Assembly: GCF_008831285.2 (NCBI RefSeq)
Contig: NC_045140.1
Coordinates: 2,459,528-2,523,527, forward strand
Direction of reading: 5' to 3'
Origin: Nymphaea colorata
Taxonomy: Eukaryota; Streptophyta; Magnoliopsida; Nymphaeales; Nymphaeaceae
DNA: 64,000 bases
Position 1 is the first letter of the stretch, and each line of letters starts with the position of its first letter. Under the pieces are notes generated by a model, which made no database searches, was not told the origin of the DNA, and was given only the letters and a program-made list of their open reading frames with translations. A program made the position numbers and the translations under genes. Shown here piece by piece: positions 24,054 through 36,800 of this stretch.

Positions 24054-26383
24054 CTACCAATAGTCTTTGCAGGAGCACAAACCATTCTTGAAATGATGAA
24101 ACCTATTAGCATCCCTTAGTACAATTTCCCTTTGAACAAGTCTTGAGACAAACTTGAACCAAGCATGACAATCATTGCAAACTCTAAGATTTTTCATGAT
24201 CCTTAATGTGCTTCCATCAGCAGTACTGATCAACTCAAAAGCAACAGCAAGCTTCTCGCTGTGGTGACTCAACAGTTGTTCTTTCAACTCCTCCTCAAGA
24301 TCATGCAAGACTGAGCTAGTATCCGGTTGATAACCTAACTCCCTAACTTGACAGCAAAGCTTGCTGACCATTGCATAGATCTGCTCTCTCAGTGGATGAA
24401 ACGAATCTTGTACACCAAAAACATGCACTTTCTTCTTGATTTGAATCCAGCAACATCCTGGTTCTTTCTTTACCCCTCTGTCCTTCATTATCTTCCTAAT
24501 TTCAGCTGCCTCCTGCCATTCACCATACGAAGCATATACATTGGCAATTACTGCATATGCTCCACTATTCTCTGGCTCAATTGCTAGTAGTTTCTCTGCT
24601 GCCCTTCTAGCCAAATCCACATTGTTATGAATTCTACATGCCGAGAGGAGGGCACCCCGTACCACCACATCTGGTTCGACAGGCATACTTCTAATAAATT
24701 CATCAGCCTCTTTTAGCAAGCCAGCACGCCCAAAAGGATCAATCATGCATGCATAGTGACTCATCTGTGGCTCTATTGCATGCTTTTTATGCATCATCTG
24801 GAAATGGTGCCAACCTAGATCAACCAACCCTGCATGACTGCAGGCAGCCAGAACACCTATATAAGTAATATGATCAGGCTTTTTCCTTTGCTCCATCATC
24901 TCATCAAACAGCTCTATAGCCTCATTTCCTAGACCATGTTGTGCTTTGGCCATGATCATGCTTGTGTAAGACACTGCATCATGCACACCTGCATGCTTGA
25001 AAACATATTCAGCAGCAATCAAGCTTCCACATCGTGCATACATTGTTACAAGTGCATTTGAGACAGAAATTGTTAGCCTAATATCATTTCTAAGCACATG
25101 AGCATGCAACTGTTTGCCATAATCCAAAACTCCAGAGCTTGCACATACACTAAGCAAACAAGCAATAGTGTAGTCATTCGGTTCAATCCCCTCAAGAAAC
25201 ATAATGCAGAAGAGTGTCAGTGCATCATGATCTAGTCCATGTTGAGCATATCCGACAATCATTGCCGTCCACAATACCACATCCTTATCACTAACCGAAT
25301 CAAACACATCTCGAGCAAGCTGCAATTCACCAAATTTGATGTAGCCGTGCATAAGTGCAGTCAATGGAATTACATTAAGATCATGTGTCCCATCAGCAAT
25401 TTTACGAGCAATTTCTAGCCTACCTGACTTTGAGTACATTGCAATTAAGGCATTTCTAAGGGGACCATAAGAATCGAACAGAATTTTATGATATAGGCAT
25501 GCAGCTGCGTGCCTGTCTTCAAGAATTCAAGATTGGCACAAGCGGTAATAGTAATGGTTAATGTAAAACTATCAGCTCTAACATGATGGTTTTGCATCTG
25601 AACAAATAATTCCAGTGCCTGCAAGTCAAATCCTTGTTGATTGTACCCAGCAATTACTGAGTTCCATGAGACACAGTCTCGATCAGACATTGTTTCAAAC
25701 AGCTCTCTAGCTTGTTCAATCTGACCAGACTGCGCATACAAAGAAATCAAAGAATTCCATGACGAGATGCTCCTCACCCGCATACTGTTGAACACAGCTT
25801 GCGCAACTTCCTGGTCACCGCACTTGGCATACATGTTGAGAAGCGAATTAGCAACAGAGACATATGCACTCAGTCCAAACTTGGCCACACAGGAGTGCAC
25901 CTTCCTGCCAGTATCTAAATCACCAAGCGCAGCACAAGAAGCAAGGATGTTGGTGAACGTGAACTGGGTAGGGACCACACCCTCCCGTATCATCTCTAGC
26001 AAAAGCCCGATGGCATGTTCATGTAGGCCGGAAAGATTCATGCCTACAATCATGGCTGTCCATGAGATCGAGTCTCGTTCGGGCATCCCGTCGAACAATT
26101 TTCGTGCAACTCCAAGCTGCCCGCATTTGGCGTGCATGGAGATGACGGTATTCCACGAAGAGATATTCCGCTCAGGCATTTCGTCGAACAATCTGCGTGC
26201 ATCTTCAACAAGACCATTTTTGCCGTAAAAGTTGATCAGATTATTGCAGAGGAAGATGCCAACGCGAAGATTCAGTTTCACCAGCAGAGAATGGACGGAT
26301 TTCCCAGACTTCACGTCCCGGGTGTCGAGACAGGAGCGCATAAGAGAGACGTATCGGTCGACGGAGAACGAATCGATACGCAT
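24054..26383 (-). CDS. PPR protein, PLS class with E/E+/DYW C-terminus (At2g22070-like), frame broken by one frameshift
   Basis: PPR-DYW proteins bind specific organelle transcripts and deaminate C to U. The single-exon gene is in two frames. Codons from 26383 to 25445 give 312 aa starting MRIDSFSVDRYVSLMRSCLD; 25439 to 24054 give 461 aa ending NGLCSCKDYW, stop TAG. Both halves align collinearly with At2g22070 (from memory): PPR motifs such as SWNTVISMHAKCGQLGVARK, then a PG box (KKEPGCCWIQ), HSEKLAVAF and CNDCH of the deaminase zinc site, and the terminal DYW. The break is at about 25478-25482, where one base is missing or two are extra: the frame after HAYIIKF must move to read FDSYGPLRNALI. 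There are also changes at normally fixed sites: IDPFGRAG (usually DLFGRAG) and VVVRGALLSAC (usually WGALLSAC). Either a decaying pseudogene or a sequence error combined with divergence. Organelle targeting is not obvious at the N-terminus. Confidence 0.88.
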
Positions 26384-27244
26384 CGCGCCACCCGATTGGA
26401 TTCATGTTCGAGGCATCAGCGGGCATTTGGCATCGCGCCACCCGTTCCCTCCTGCTTGGATACGAGATTCATGGCTATCAAACATATTGTGGCGCTATAA
26501 GTTCGTGCAAATAAACTTCCATTGGTGAGTATCCTTGTCTCTTTATCTCATCCAGCCATACAAGGAAGCGAGTCCTAACTAAGAGAGAGCGCATCCAATA
26601 AATTTAGACAACATTTATTTTGATGATCAATAGATTACAGGGAAAGAAAAGCCAGTGTTGCGGAGCAATCATATACAGAGAGAGGATCCATGGTTGGATT
26701 TAAAGTTTTATATAAAAAATGCAATTCAAGATGTCTCATAGAAGTGATTTCATATATGTATGCAAAGTTAACTAAGTTTTTTTTTTTTTTCTTGGATTAA
26801 AGGGAAAGAGAAAGAAAACGGGAAACCATTAATTGATGTTGGAGAAGAAAGTGGAGGTGTTGATGGCCTTGATCATTGGACATAGACACTGATGAGACAC
26901 AAGATTGATATTAAAAAAATGGTATTTAAAATGGAACATGAATATTGTCATTAATTTTTTCCGTTGATAGCATCCATAGGGTTCTCCTTTTCTTTTTTCT
27001 TTTTTTTACTGAAGTATCTTCAATTATGAAGTTTGTAATGTTTTTGACTTGGATGGTGCATTTCACAGCTCAAGTTTTTCTTTTTTGTGTTTGCAGATAT
27101 TATTTATTTAGTCATAGACAGATTAAATGTTTATTAACTTTTTTTAAAAAATAATTTGAGTGAAAAGGTGTGCGTGTTTTGCTTTGAAGCCTATGCCTTG
27201 CCTCAAGGACGTTCTTTCCGCTTTCGACAACATTGAATGGTATC

Positions 27245-27248
<4 letters not shown>

Positions 27249-27301
<53 letters not shown>
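27249..27301. repeat. (AT)26 microsatellite
   Basis: An uninterrupted AT dinucleotide run. Confidence 0.95.
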
Positions 27302-27304
<3 letters not shown>

Positions 27305-27460
27305 TTAAGTTTAATATTTTATATATATGCTTTAATCATTTGTATCTCAACCTTGCTTAATTTCGCCAAGCTGGATATCTTTTAAAACCTTAATAACGAA
27401 TAGTGCAGAGTAACTCTCTTGTGTATTATTAGATTTTAAGAAACAAAGAAAAAAGAATGA

Positions 27461-27518
<58 letters not shown>
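27461..27518. repeat. Compound (AT)n-(AG)n microsatellite
   Basis: AT units to about 27486 pass directly into AG units to about 27518. Confidence 0.95.
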
Positions 27519-27523
<5 letters not shown>

Positions 27524-27690
27524 TCCTATAAACCCTCGGTCAACATGTGAATGTCGACCACATATAATTCGCCAAAATGCATTTGTGATCGAATTACTAT
27601 ATGTTGGTTTTCTAAATAGATTTACTTAAATACGACACAATTGGATAAAGAAACCCTGATCTAAATATCATGTTCAGCCCACTTACAACT

Positions 27691-27714
27691 CGACCCGACC
27701 CGACCCGACCCGAT
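27691..27714. repeat. (CGACC)4 pentanucleotide repeat
   Basis: Four copies of CGACC followed by CGAT, within a short locally GC-richer patch (about 27680-27900). Confidence 0.9.
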
Positions 27715-29485
27715 TAGATGGGCTGTGTCCTTCAAGAGATGGGTCCCACGTCGGTGTGGGAGGATCAGAAATTGGTGGCAGGGCGGTGGGGGCCACGCTC
27801 GCTTCGTACTCCGTAATAAAATAAAAGGACCCAAAGGAGAAAGGGGCATTGCCCCTTACTTAGGGGTACCCTACGCCTGGGGAACCCCAAAAATAGTCCG
27901 TAGGGGTAAAATCGGCATTATGTTTTAAATTCCGAAAGCCAGTCCATCTTCTTTTTCTTAATCATGGTGCCTGCTGTGAAAGGGGATCGACTTTCCTTCC
28001 AAATTTTTCTTATTTTGCTCTGTACTCAAATTTTTTCTTGAAAATAATTTTCCAAAAAAACTTATTTCAGAACATTAAAAGAAGTCTGAGGACTTAACTC
28101 AAGATTTCACGACCTTAAATTTTAAGATCTTTTTTTTTTTTTTTTTTTAGAATTTCTGTATAGATGGTTCTCAAGTTAGATCTTCTTTTTCTTTTCGCAA
28201 TAAAAAAACACAGGGATTCAAAAGTATATGGAAGATATAAAGTTTATTATCTTGAAATCTACAATTAGTTCTAAGGTCTGCACTTTCCCATAAAGTTGCT
28301 GCTCTATCTAGATTTAGCACTTTGTTCATAAGATTAAATGGTTGAAATTAAGATATAAGAGTAATCAAACGCCTTCATATATATTTGCGATTGGGATAAG
28401 AACAAACCAAGTACAAGCATAAATGGCGAAATAATTCTTACCAGATTCAACTAATTTCAATAGAATAAAATTGGTCAAAATCCTTATATCCAATTGGGTT
28501 TATGTAAGGGGTCTTTGGACTAACTATTTTAAGTAGATTCATAAATGTTATATTGTTCTAAATGGGCATTTGATATACTCAGAATCATGGAGTTTTTATA
28601 ATCAAAATGATTAATTTTTAAGAAATTATAATTATTAAACAAATGAAGCATTTTGGTGTTCAGAATTAGGAAACTGAAACTTGGAATTTTGATTTCATTC
28701 GGTATGAGGAAGAATTATGATTTTAAAATTTTGAATCAAAATTTCAAATCATCAAACACCCCATAAATTTACTTAAATTTTTAGGGCAGATTCATGTAAC
28801 AATAACAAACTATTAATGTTATCAAGATTCAAACGACTCTTTACGGATCTAATACTTATTAGATTCATCTTATTTGCAACTACAAAGATTAGTAGAAATG
28901 AGGGGCAAGAAGAAGAGAAAAGACTTGTTGTTAGCAACTACCAGCAATATGCCTTTGTTTTGGATGGACTTGGTGTTAGCAACATTAGGTGATCTAGAAC
29001 AGCTCTTTGCATGTCTTAGGTCATAGGTCAAGCAAAAATTGTACCAAAAAGTTAAGGCATTTTCATGGAACTTTAAAAATTGTACAAAAAGTTTTCTTCA
29101 ATTTTTGAAGCAGGTATGTAAAACAATAACATTCTATTGCTATTGTCAAACAGCTTATTTGGGTGTGTTTGGCAAGCAAGAACACTAGCATAGTGCTCAA
29201 TGAAACTATTTAAAAATATTAGAAAAAAATCATGAAATACTAGAACACCGTGTTCTATAAAATTACACATTTATTAAACACCGTGTAAGTATTGTTTATG
29301 CTCTTAGATTACAAAGAACAAAAACTCGGCTTTAAGAAAACCGGGTTTGTTTTGCTTATCAGCAAAAAAAAAACAAAAAACAAAAACAAATGCAAGTTAT
29401 GTCCAAAATCAAGGGTTTGTTTAGGTGACGCTCCTACCAACCCAATTTTGACAAAGCCATCTTTTGAAAGACGACACGATTCTTA

Positions 29486-29946
29486 GGGGTTGTTTGGGTG
29501 ACACTCCAAATCAGGTTTAAAGAATTGGATTTGAAGAAAACTCAGTTTTGAAAAAACCTGGTTTTGTAAAAAGAAGGGTAAACCCCTTTTAAGTTATTTA
29601 GCGGTTAGGTTTTGGCGTAGCTTAGCTGGTTGGATTAGGGGAGGCAGTTCTATAATTCGATTCTAGTCTAAGGTGGTAGGGCACGACATCCAAGTTAAAC
29701 AGTGCACTGTTGCTATTGCTGACACTTATGCAATTTAAGACCCTGAAGACAGGAGGAATGGGGGGCGCTTTGGGCCTCGCTTTGGACATCTCGCTCACTC
29801 AAACAACAAAACGAAGTTTCTAAAATTCATTAAAAAGTTGTTGGTTTTCATAAAACTTAGTATTTACAAAACTGAATTAATTGAGGGTGTCATCCAAAAT
29901 GCTCCCTTAAATTTTTCATGACTTGTCACCTAAACACACAGTCCCC
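29486..29946. mobile_element. Candidate Tourist-like MITE, about 460 bp
   Basis: The left end is GGGGTTGTTTGGGTGACA. The reverse complement of the right end is GGGGACTGTGTGTTTAGGTGACA, an imperfect inverted repeat. The flanks are TTA on the left and TGA on the right, close to the TTA duplication expected for the Tourist/PIF-Harbinger class. No coding capacity. A half-copy of the left end (GTTTGTTTAGGTGACGCTCC) lies just upstream at about 29412. Assignment is inferred. Confidence 0.4.
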
Positions 29947-30544
29947 TGATTTTTTTTAAAAAAAAAAGTTTTTATGAAACCTGGTTTTTACAAAACGACA
30001 TTGTTGCATGTTATCATTTCATACGCGACTTGAGTTTTCAAAAACACCGAGTTAATTTACCCAAAACCGTGATATGAATCCAGGTTTGAACGGCAAAAGG
30101 CACGATTTTTCAAGTTTTTTTTTGTTGCTGCGAATTTAAAATTTCACATTTCCACTCAATGACAGATGAGCCGGTTGGAATCATCTGCGTCAGTAAAATC
30201 TACATCTCAAATTTAGTCTTTGTGTGGCCCCAACCATATTTTACTTCTCAACGTGGATGGGCACACGTGGCCAGCTTAAACCTAGCTCATCATCATAAGT
30301 AGGGTAGGTTCGGCCAAGACTATTGAGGTCACCAGCCTAGTCTGATACTAGCCCGTGTTCGTATGCTCAAGGTTGAGCAAACAGTCTTTGTGGAAAAAAC
30401 AGAATATAATAAGTGAAAATTCACTCTCTCTTTTTGTAAAGAATCTAAATAGGTGACACCAAAAAAAAAAAAAAAAAAAGTTCTACCTCAAAAAAGTGTA
30501 AAAGTGAAATACTGTCGTGATTTTGTCTCATAACTTGCCTTTGT

Positions 30545-30564
30545 CCCAATCTATTAGCAGTTCA

Positions 30565-30608
<44 letters not shown>

Positions 30609-30632
30609 AATCTATTAGCAGTTCACTTATAG
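30545..30632. repeat. (AT)n flanked by a duplicated 26-bp sequence
   Basis: CCCAATCTATTAGCAGTTCA (and following CTTATA) occurs immediately left and right of an (AT)n run of about 20 units, so the microsatellite has expanded inside a tandem duplication of about 60 bp. Confidence 0.85.
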
Positions 30633-30788
30633 ATATATATAGACAATATATAATAATCTAGTGTGTTTATAAATATGAGTTCAGCATAAATTATGCTTAA
30701 TGTAAATTGCTTTTAAGGAAGACATTGATTTTTATACCATTAAAAGCTCTTCATTTTGACAGTTATAGAAACATGTTACACTAAATTA

Positions 30789-30810
30789 CTCTCTCTCTCT
30801 CTCTCTCTTT

Positions 30811-30856
<46 letters not shown>
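30789..30856. repeat. (CT)n and (AT)n microsatellites
   Basis: A CT run at about 30789-30808, a short spacer, then an AT run at about 30815-30856. Confidence 0.95.
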
Positions 30857-30858
<2 letters not shown>

Positions 30859-31688
30859 AACATTTACCCTTAGATGCAAGACCTGTGAGAAATTATTTTG
30901 GTCCTTTATTTTTCTAAGGTGGAAGGCTGTGAAAAAATCAAAGAGAAAAATTTGTTAATAATTCTAGCTGACTAAAAATAATTTGTTTCCTCTTATCATT
31001 CATTTCTTCTAGTCTTCCACCTTGGAAAGATTAATTATCAAGATGATTCCTTGTGAGTTTTATGCCTTAGGGTCATATACCCCTCAATATAAGAAATTGA
31101 GAGGTACCACATTCCTGTAAGGTGATAGACTTGTCTGGAATCATATTAGTCATCCATCTTTTCAAGATGGACAGTTAAGAAAAATAAAAATAAAAAGTTG
31201 TTAATTAATACTTTTATATTTAATAATAACATGGGAGAAATTCAAACTTTTAGTTGCACTTTTCAACTGTGGTCAATTGGTGTAGGTAAGCACATCATGT
31301 CTGTTGATCCAGCCTTCAAAAAAGTGTCAAAATCTTTGAATATGGTTAACAAAAGTATAATATTTAACTTGAGTGTAAGAAAGTAGGGGACAAGCCCTAG
31401 CAGTGACCCGGGTCAAGATATTTGACTTAAACATTAAGCGACTAGAAGGTAAGGCTTGGATATATACAAGAGTCGCAAAAGTCACAAAGTTGTTGAGCCA
31501 TACAAGAGCGATTCATTTACGCTATCATGATGAGTATAATGACAACTCTAGTAGTTAAGCGACTCAATCAACACACAGGCCGAATTTTTGTATATGTTTA
31601 GTGAGTTTGAAGATAGACATGCATCAAAAAATGTATCCTATCAATATATTAAAATTAGTACTGGTTGGCCTGGTCGGCTGGTGAGAGT

Positions 31689-31806
31689 CTGGTTGTCAGT
31701 TCAATTTTCAATGGGCGTTAGTTTTTTGGATTGCAAACGATGGATAGAATCTGGTTGTCAGTTCAATTTTCATGGGCGTTACTTTTTTGGATTGCAAACG
31801 ATGGAT
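31689..31806 (+). repeat. 62-bp tandem duplication
   Basis: CTGGTTGTCAGTTCAATTTT followed by GGGCGTTA...GGATTGCAAACGATGGAT is present twice, starting at 31689 and 31751, with very few differences. It abuts the left edge of the longer tandem array. Confidence 0.92.
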
Positions 31807-33150
31807 TTGTCATACTCTTAGTTGACGGATGTCCCTCTTCTCACCCACATTTCAAAGATTCTGGAAACGAGAAAGAGGGTGGTTTCGACTTCTCGTCGAA
31901 TTGCTAAATATTGAATAACATGTCTAGTTTCATTCAAGTTAGGTGAGATTAAACTTGTGTGAAGCATACGTTTGACGCGCTTAGCACTTTTTATTGCACT
32001 TGGAATGACCAATTTAGATTACATTCCGAGCAAGAGTTGGGCCACTTGGCTTTAAGTTGAAATATTGTATTGTACTTGGACTAATAGCATCACTGATACC
32101 TTAATTTCAATAGTCCAGTTGGATGCATTACACTCTAATTGACGGGAGTCTTGCTCTTTACCCAGATCCCAAGGATTACGGAAACGATGAAAGGGATGCT
32201 TTTGACCACCCAAACAATGAATAACATGTCCAGTTTCACTCAAATTAGGTGGGATTGAATTTGTGTGAAGCATCTGTTTGACGCTTGGCACTTTTTATTG
32301 TACTTTGAACGACCAATTTAGATTAATTTCCGAGCAAGATTTGAGCCATTTGGATTTAAATTGGATTTATTGTACTTGGACTAATAGCATCACTGATAGC
32401 TTATTTTCGACAGTGTAGTTGGATGTGTCAGACTTTAGTTGACGAGTGTCCCGCTTTCCACGCAAATCCCAAAGATTTTGGAAACGAAGAAAGTCGTGGT
32501 TTCGACCTCTTGTCGAATTGTCAATATTGCATAACATGTCTAGTTTCATTCAAGTTAGGTGGGATTAAACTTTTGTGAAGAATCCCTTTGATGTTTGACA
32601 CTTTTTATTGCACTTCAAATGACCAATTAGATTAGATTCTCAGAGAGTTTTGGGTCATTTGGCTTTAAATTTGATTGTATTATAGTTGGACTAATAGCAT
32701 AGCTTAATTTCGACAATCTAGTTGGATGTTTTGCACTGTAGTTGACAGGTATCCTGCTTCCCACTCAAACCCCAAGGATTCTGGAAATGATGAAAGGGGA
32801 TGCTTTTAATTGCTCCTTGAATTGCCAAATATTGAATAACATGTCTAGTTTCATTGAAGTTAAGTGATATTGAACTTGTGTGAAGCATCTGTTTGACGCT
32901 TGGCACTTTTTATTGCACTTCGAATGACCAGTTTAGATTAAATTATGGACAAGATTTGGGCCATTCGGCTTTAAATTGGATTGTTTTGTACTTAGACTAA
33001 TAGCATTATTGATAGCTTAATTTCGACAATCTAGTTGCATGTGTTACACTCTAGTTGACGAGTGTCCTAATTTCCACGCAAATCCTCGAAAACGAAAGGT
33101 TGGTTCTGACTTCCCCTTAAATTGCTAAAGACTGAATAACATGTCTAGTT
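31807..33150 (+). repeat. Tandem array of about 305-bp units, about 4.4 copies
   Basis: The anchor CTAATAGCAT falls at 32081, 32381, 32691 and 32997, giving periods of 300, 310 and 306 bp. Each unit also contains AGTTGACG-like, GAATAACATGTCTAGTTTCA and TTTTTATTGCACTT blocks in the same order. Copies are diverged by substitutions and small indels. The repeated short frames on the minus strand (for example containing MLHTSSISLN) come from the repeat itself, are interrupted, and do not look like a protein-coding module. No match to a known satellite is claimed. Confidence 0.9.
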
Positions 33151-33576
33151 TTCGTCGTATCACGTCATATGAGCGACTATTTTTTGGACCTAAAAATAGT
33201 TGGTTCTCTCTCTTCCCCCCTCTCTCAATCATATTAGAGTCAAATAAATCCTACAATCTAACCTTTAGCACCATTGGTACGACAAACATCTAACCTAAGA
33301 GGTCCCCAAGGCTTGGGGTCTGACTTGTAGATCCCTGCTGATCTCAAATCCGCATTAGACAAAATCCACCGTAGAAGCAAACAGTGGATGTCATATACGA
33401 TGATTTGATTTGATATGTTTTGGTATGTGCATTAAATTACAAAAACCATGTACATGTGGTGGGAGAGAAAAAACTAAGTACAAATGTATGGTTTCAAAAG
33501 CATTGTCACAGAAAATGCGTTTTATTCGGAAAAAAACGTGAAAAAACAAGTCAATCACATAAAACTTGAAAAACAA

Positions 33577-33810
33577 GTCAGTCTTATAAAACGTGAAAAA
33601 ACATGTTTTTTTTAATGCTAAAAAATAAAAAACGTGAAAAAATGCATATATAATATGTGTTTTTTCACTCTTTTTCCATATATTTATTAGTTTTTATTTT
33701 TTATAAATTTTAGGATTTATTAAATGTTTAAAATTTTTTAAAAATTCAACAAGATTTTCTCAAGATATTCCTGAGATGTACAAGTTTGTTGTATTATACC
33801 AAAAAAATTA
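33577..33810 (-). repeat. AT-rich dispersed repeat, copy 2
   Basis: Read on the minus strand it contains TTGGTATAATACAACAAACTT followed by long A/T-rich strings, matching the organisation of the copy at 16270-16620. Confidence 0.45.
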
Positions 33811-36800
33811 CTCTTACACATTTTTTGTGACAATGGTTTTAAGATCTCTGTATCTATGTTAGCCAGCATCTTAGATGAGAGATTGCTATTAATTATCAAA
33901 CATAGCTTAAAGTTTGAGATTCATGAGGATCTGAAATGGATCTCAAATCCATGTTACATTATAAAAAATGTGGATTTGAAGTCCGACTAAATGGAGGGTG
34001 GTTAGACCTCAAAACTAAGGACCTCATATCCGTAGTAATCAAATCAAATGCAACCTAATTCGATAGCCATTGAAAAATATTTGAAAAAAAAAAAATCTCC
34101 CCCCTTGAAATAAACAAAAAAAAAGTCAAGCCTTAATAGGCTCCGATTATTGTTGTTGTAAAGGGGGAAGTGAATCCGTATGCACGAAGATTCGTGGTGT
34201 ATCGGTGAGAGGATCAACTAACTAACAAAAATATTATAATTCGGTCAATGTTTCTATTTATAATTAATTAAATATTTAGACAGTGTGGTCGCACTGGCAC
34301 GAATTCGCTGCTCCCCATAGGCCTCCATCCCCTACACTGCACGAGCACAGGAAATTTTACACGTGGCAACACCCCACTTGCCTTAAATAAATTTTCTTTA
34401 ATGTGCAGGGTAAAACAAAAAAAAAGATACTTAAATATGGGGGGAGAAAGAGAGAAGACAAGCATGAGTGCCTTCCAGGAGGCTTCTTGTCGTGAATTAA
34501 TGGCTGCTATGTGTGTGTGAGAGAGAAAGAGACAAAGAGGAGAGAGAGAGAGAGAAGTATAATTCACCCCTAAAAAAAATGATAGAGTCAATGCAATTTC
34601 ATTTTGATGTCGTGTTCTATCTTCCCTATAAAGTAGTAACACTCCCGAGAGTTGATATAGACGCAGCTTTGTGAGACGATAAGTATTTAGAAAAAAAATG
34701 GATGATGAGTTTGCTAAACAGCAAGAATACTCTATGTGAGTGTCTCATAAATCTATCGCCTATCGTATCTTTTGGATAGATTCACGAGACACTTGTTCTT
34801 GTATATCCACCCTATATTTTAGGTAGATTTATGAGACACTTGTTTTCGTATTTCACTAATCTGCTTTAATACGTAAGGCGGATTAATGAAACAAACACAA
34901 AATATTACGGCTACGAAATGAGTAAGATAAGTTCCGCTGGTACCAAACCAACCAATTTTAACTTTGTAGGGTTTGGATCAATATAGATTGAGATCTAAAT
35001 CCAGATCCAGACTCATATTAGCTACCATGGTTCGCTTTCTATGGTCCAAGACCCACATCAGTAGCACGCACATGAGATTGCTAGCTCCTTTCGCTGCCTA
35101 TTTAATGGCTTAGCCATCTGATCAACGCGTAAACAGTGTCTGCACGGAAGTGGGAGAAAGAAGTCAAGAAAACATTGTAAATGGTTGTTGGACTCTTTCT
35201 CCCAAACTTCAAAGATGGGATGAAATATCGCACGGATGAGAAATTAATGGAGACGACTATGATCTCGAGGGAGCAGACAGACGGATGAATGAACCATGAC
35301 AGTGAGCCAAGAGTGCAGAAAGCTTTATTGGAATTACCTTTTCCAGCATTGTAAGAAGTTTTCTTTTTCCACTTCTCGAAATTCAAAAAAGAAGATCCTG
35401 GCATTGCCCACTGAGTTCACCTTACAATGGTCGCCCACAAGGCGACATGATCCACTTTCTATGTTGTGAAAATGGGAAAGGGAAATCCCAAGTTGTTGCC
35501 TTTCACATCAGAATCAAACGGATGCTTGGAAAATCTTTTCTCCACCCAACCTCATCTTTAAAAAAGATGCCTTATGCATAAAAAAAAAAATGCATGATAA
35601 TAAAACTGAAAGATTCATTTTGTGACGCACTCAAGTAAAATCGTATTTACAAGAATGCGATAAGTACTCAAAAAAATTAAATGTGACTAAAACAGTATAT
35701 GGTCTAATTTCACGATAAAAAGGCGTTTACTATAAAGTTGTAAGCAGTTAGAGAAAATAGATTGCGATAGCACAATCCTGCACAATCCTGTTTTAGAAGG
35801 ATTCATTGTAGTATGTAATCGTTTCATAAATATAACATAAAGATTTTGATATATTTATGAAATACTTTACAAAGTATTTTATGAATATACAACTCTTGAG
35901 ATGGATTCATAAAACCATTACAAACTGTTCTATTTGCCAAACAAACTAGAAGGGCAGAAACACTCAAGTTTCTTTAACGGACTTGAACTACTGACATGTA
36001 GAAAGCAATATGCGCCGACGGTCCTAGGTGGTGCAAGTGAGTCCAATTTATTCGAACCAATTTGAATTTGATACCTTGTTTTTAGGACATGGGCGGTACG
36101 ACTAGGGTTTGGATTTTGGACTTTATGTCTTTGGAACTTTTTGGATTTGAAATTGGATCTGCAACATTGTTTCATTTTGCCAACAAGAACTCTGTACTAG
36201 GGCACCGAATGGCGCCTTAATCAAAATTTCATGAAGCGGGAAGCTGCATCTTCATATAAAACAACTACTCGAGAAAAAAGGAGCACAAGTGAAAATGGCA
36301 AGGTAAAAAAGTTCATATAAGTAAGAAACAAGAAATCAGTGACAAGTGAAATGAGCTTAGTAACAATTCGAGGTTATGTAAAAATTAATTACCCTCAAGA
36401 AACATAAAATACACTGAGGACAAGTGAGTATTGGATAATGGGAACAAAAAGTTGGTAGGGGAGAATCTGTTGTTCAGCTAAAGTAGCATATGTAGTTGAG
36501 AAACATTTATAAATGAAATGTGCTTATCATGGAAGGATGATTAAAAAAAGGCAGATGTGGAAAAAAATAATGTTTGATTAAGAAATCAGATCTGATTCAG
36601 AAATGAAAAAAATTGCAGGCGATCGGATTCATATTTCAATTTTAAGCAAATACAAAATCGGATTTGGATTCATATTTGCCGGATTTAATTTCAAATAAAT
36701 ATCATACGTTCAATATTTATTCGTTTTGAAAGTTTGTTCGTAATATATCAAAATGCATTTTGATTTTGTTTGCTTCTTTAAAATTCGGAGTAGGAAGTGA

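Larger units (their letters stand above)
26384..31688. other. Gene-free, repeat-rich spacer
   Basis: No coding exon was recognised. The first part is the 5' flank of the PPR gene. The remainder holds several microsatellites, a (CGACC)n run, a candidate MITE at 29486-29946 and general AT-rich sequence. Short frames at 27160-27360 (tyrosine/isoleucine repeats) come from an (AT)n run. Confidence 0.6.

Noticed and set aside
29600-29690. tRNA-like stretch (GCGTAGCTTAGCTGG ... TTCGATTCT)
   Set aside because: It resembles tRNA A- and B-box words, but a proper acceptor stem, anticodon loop and B-box spacing could not be formed.
31818-32906. Repeated minus-strand short frames with MLHTS-like peptides
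   Set aside because: Each is a 60-80-codon product of the same tandem unit, interrupted by stops between units; no sign of selection on the protein.
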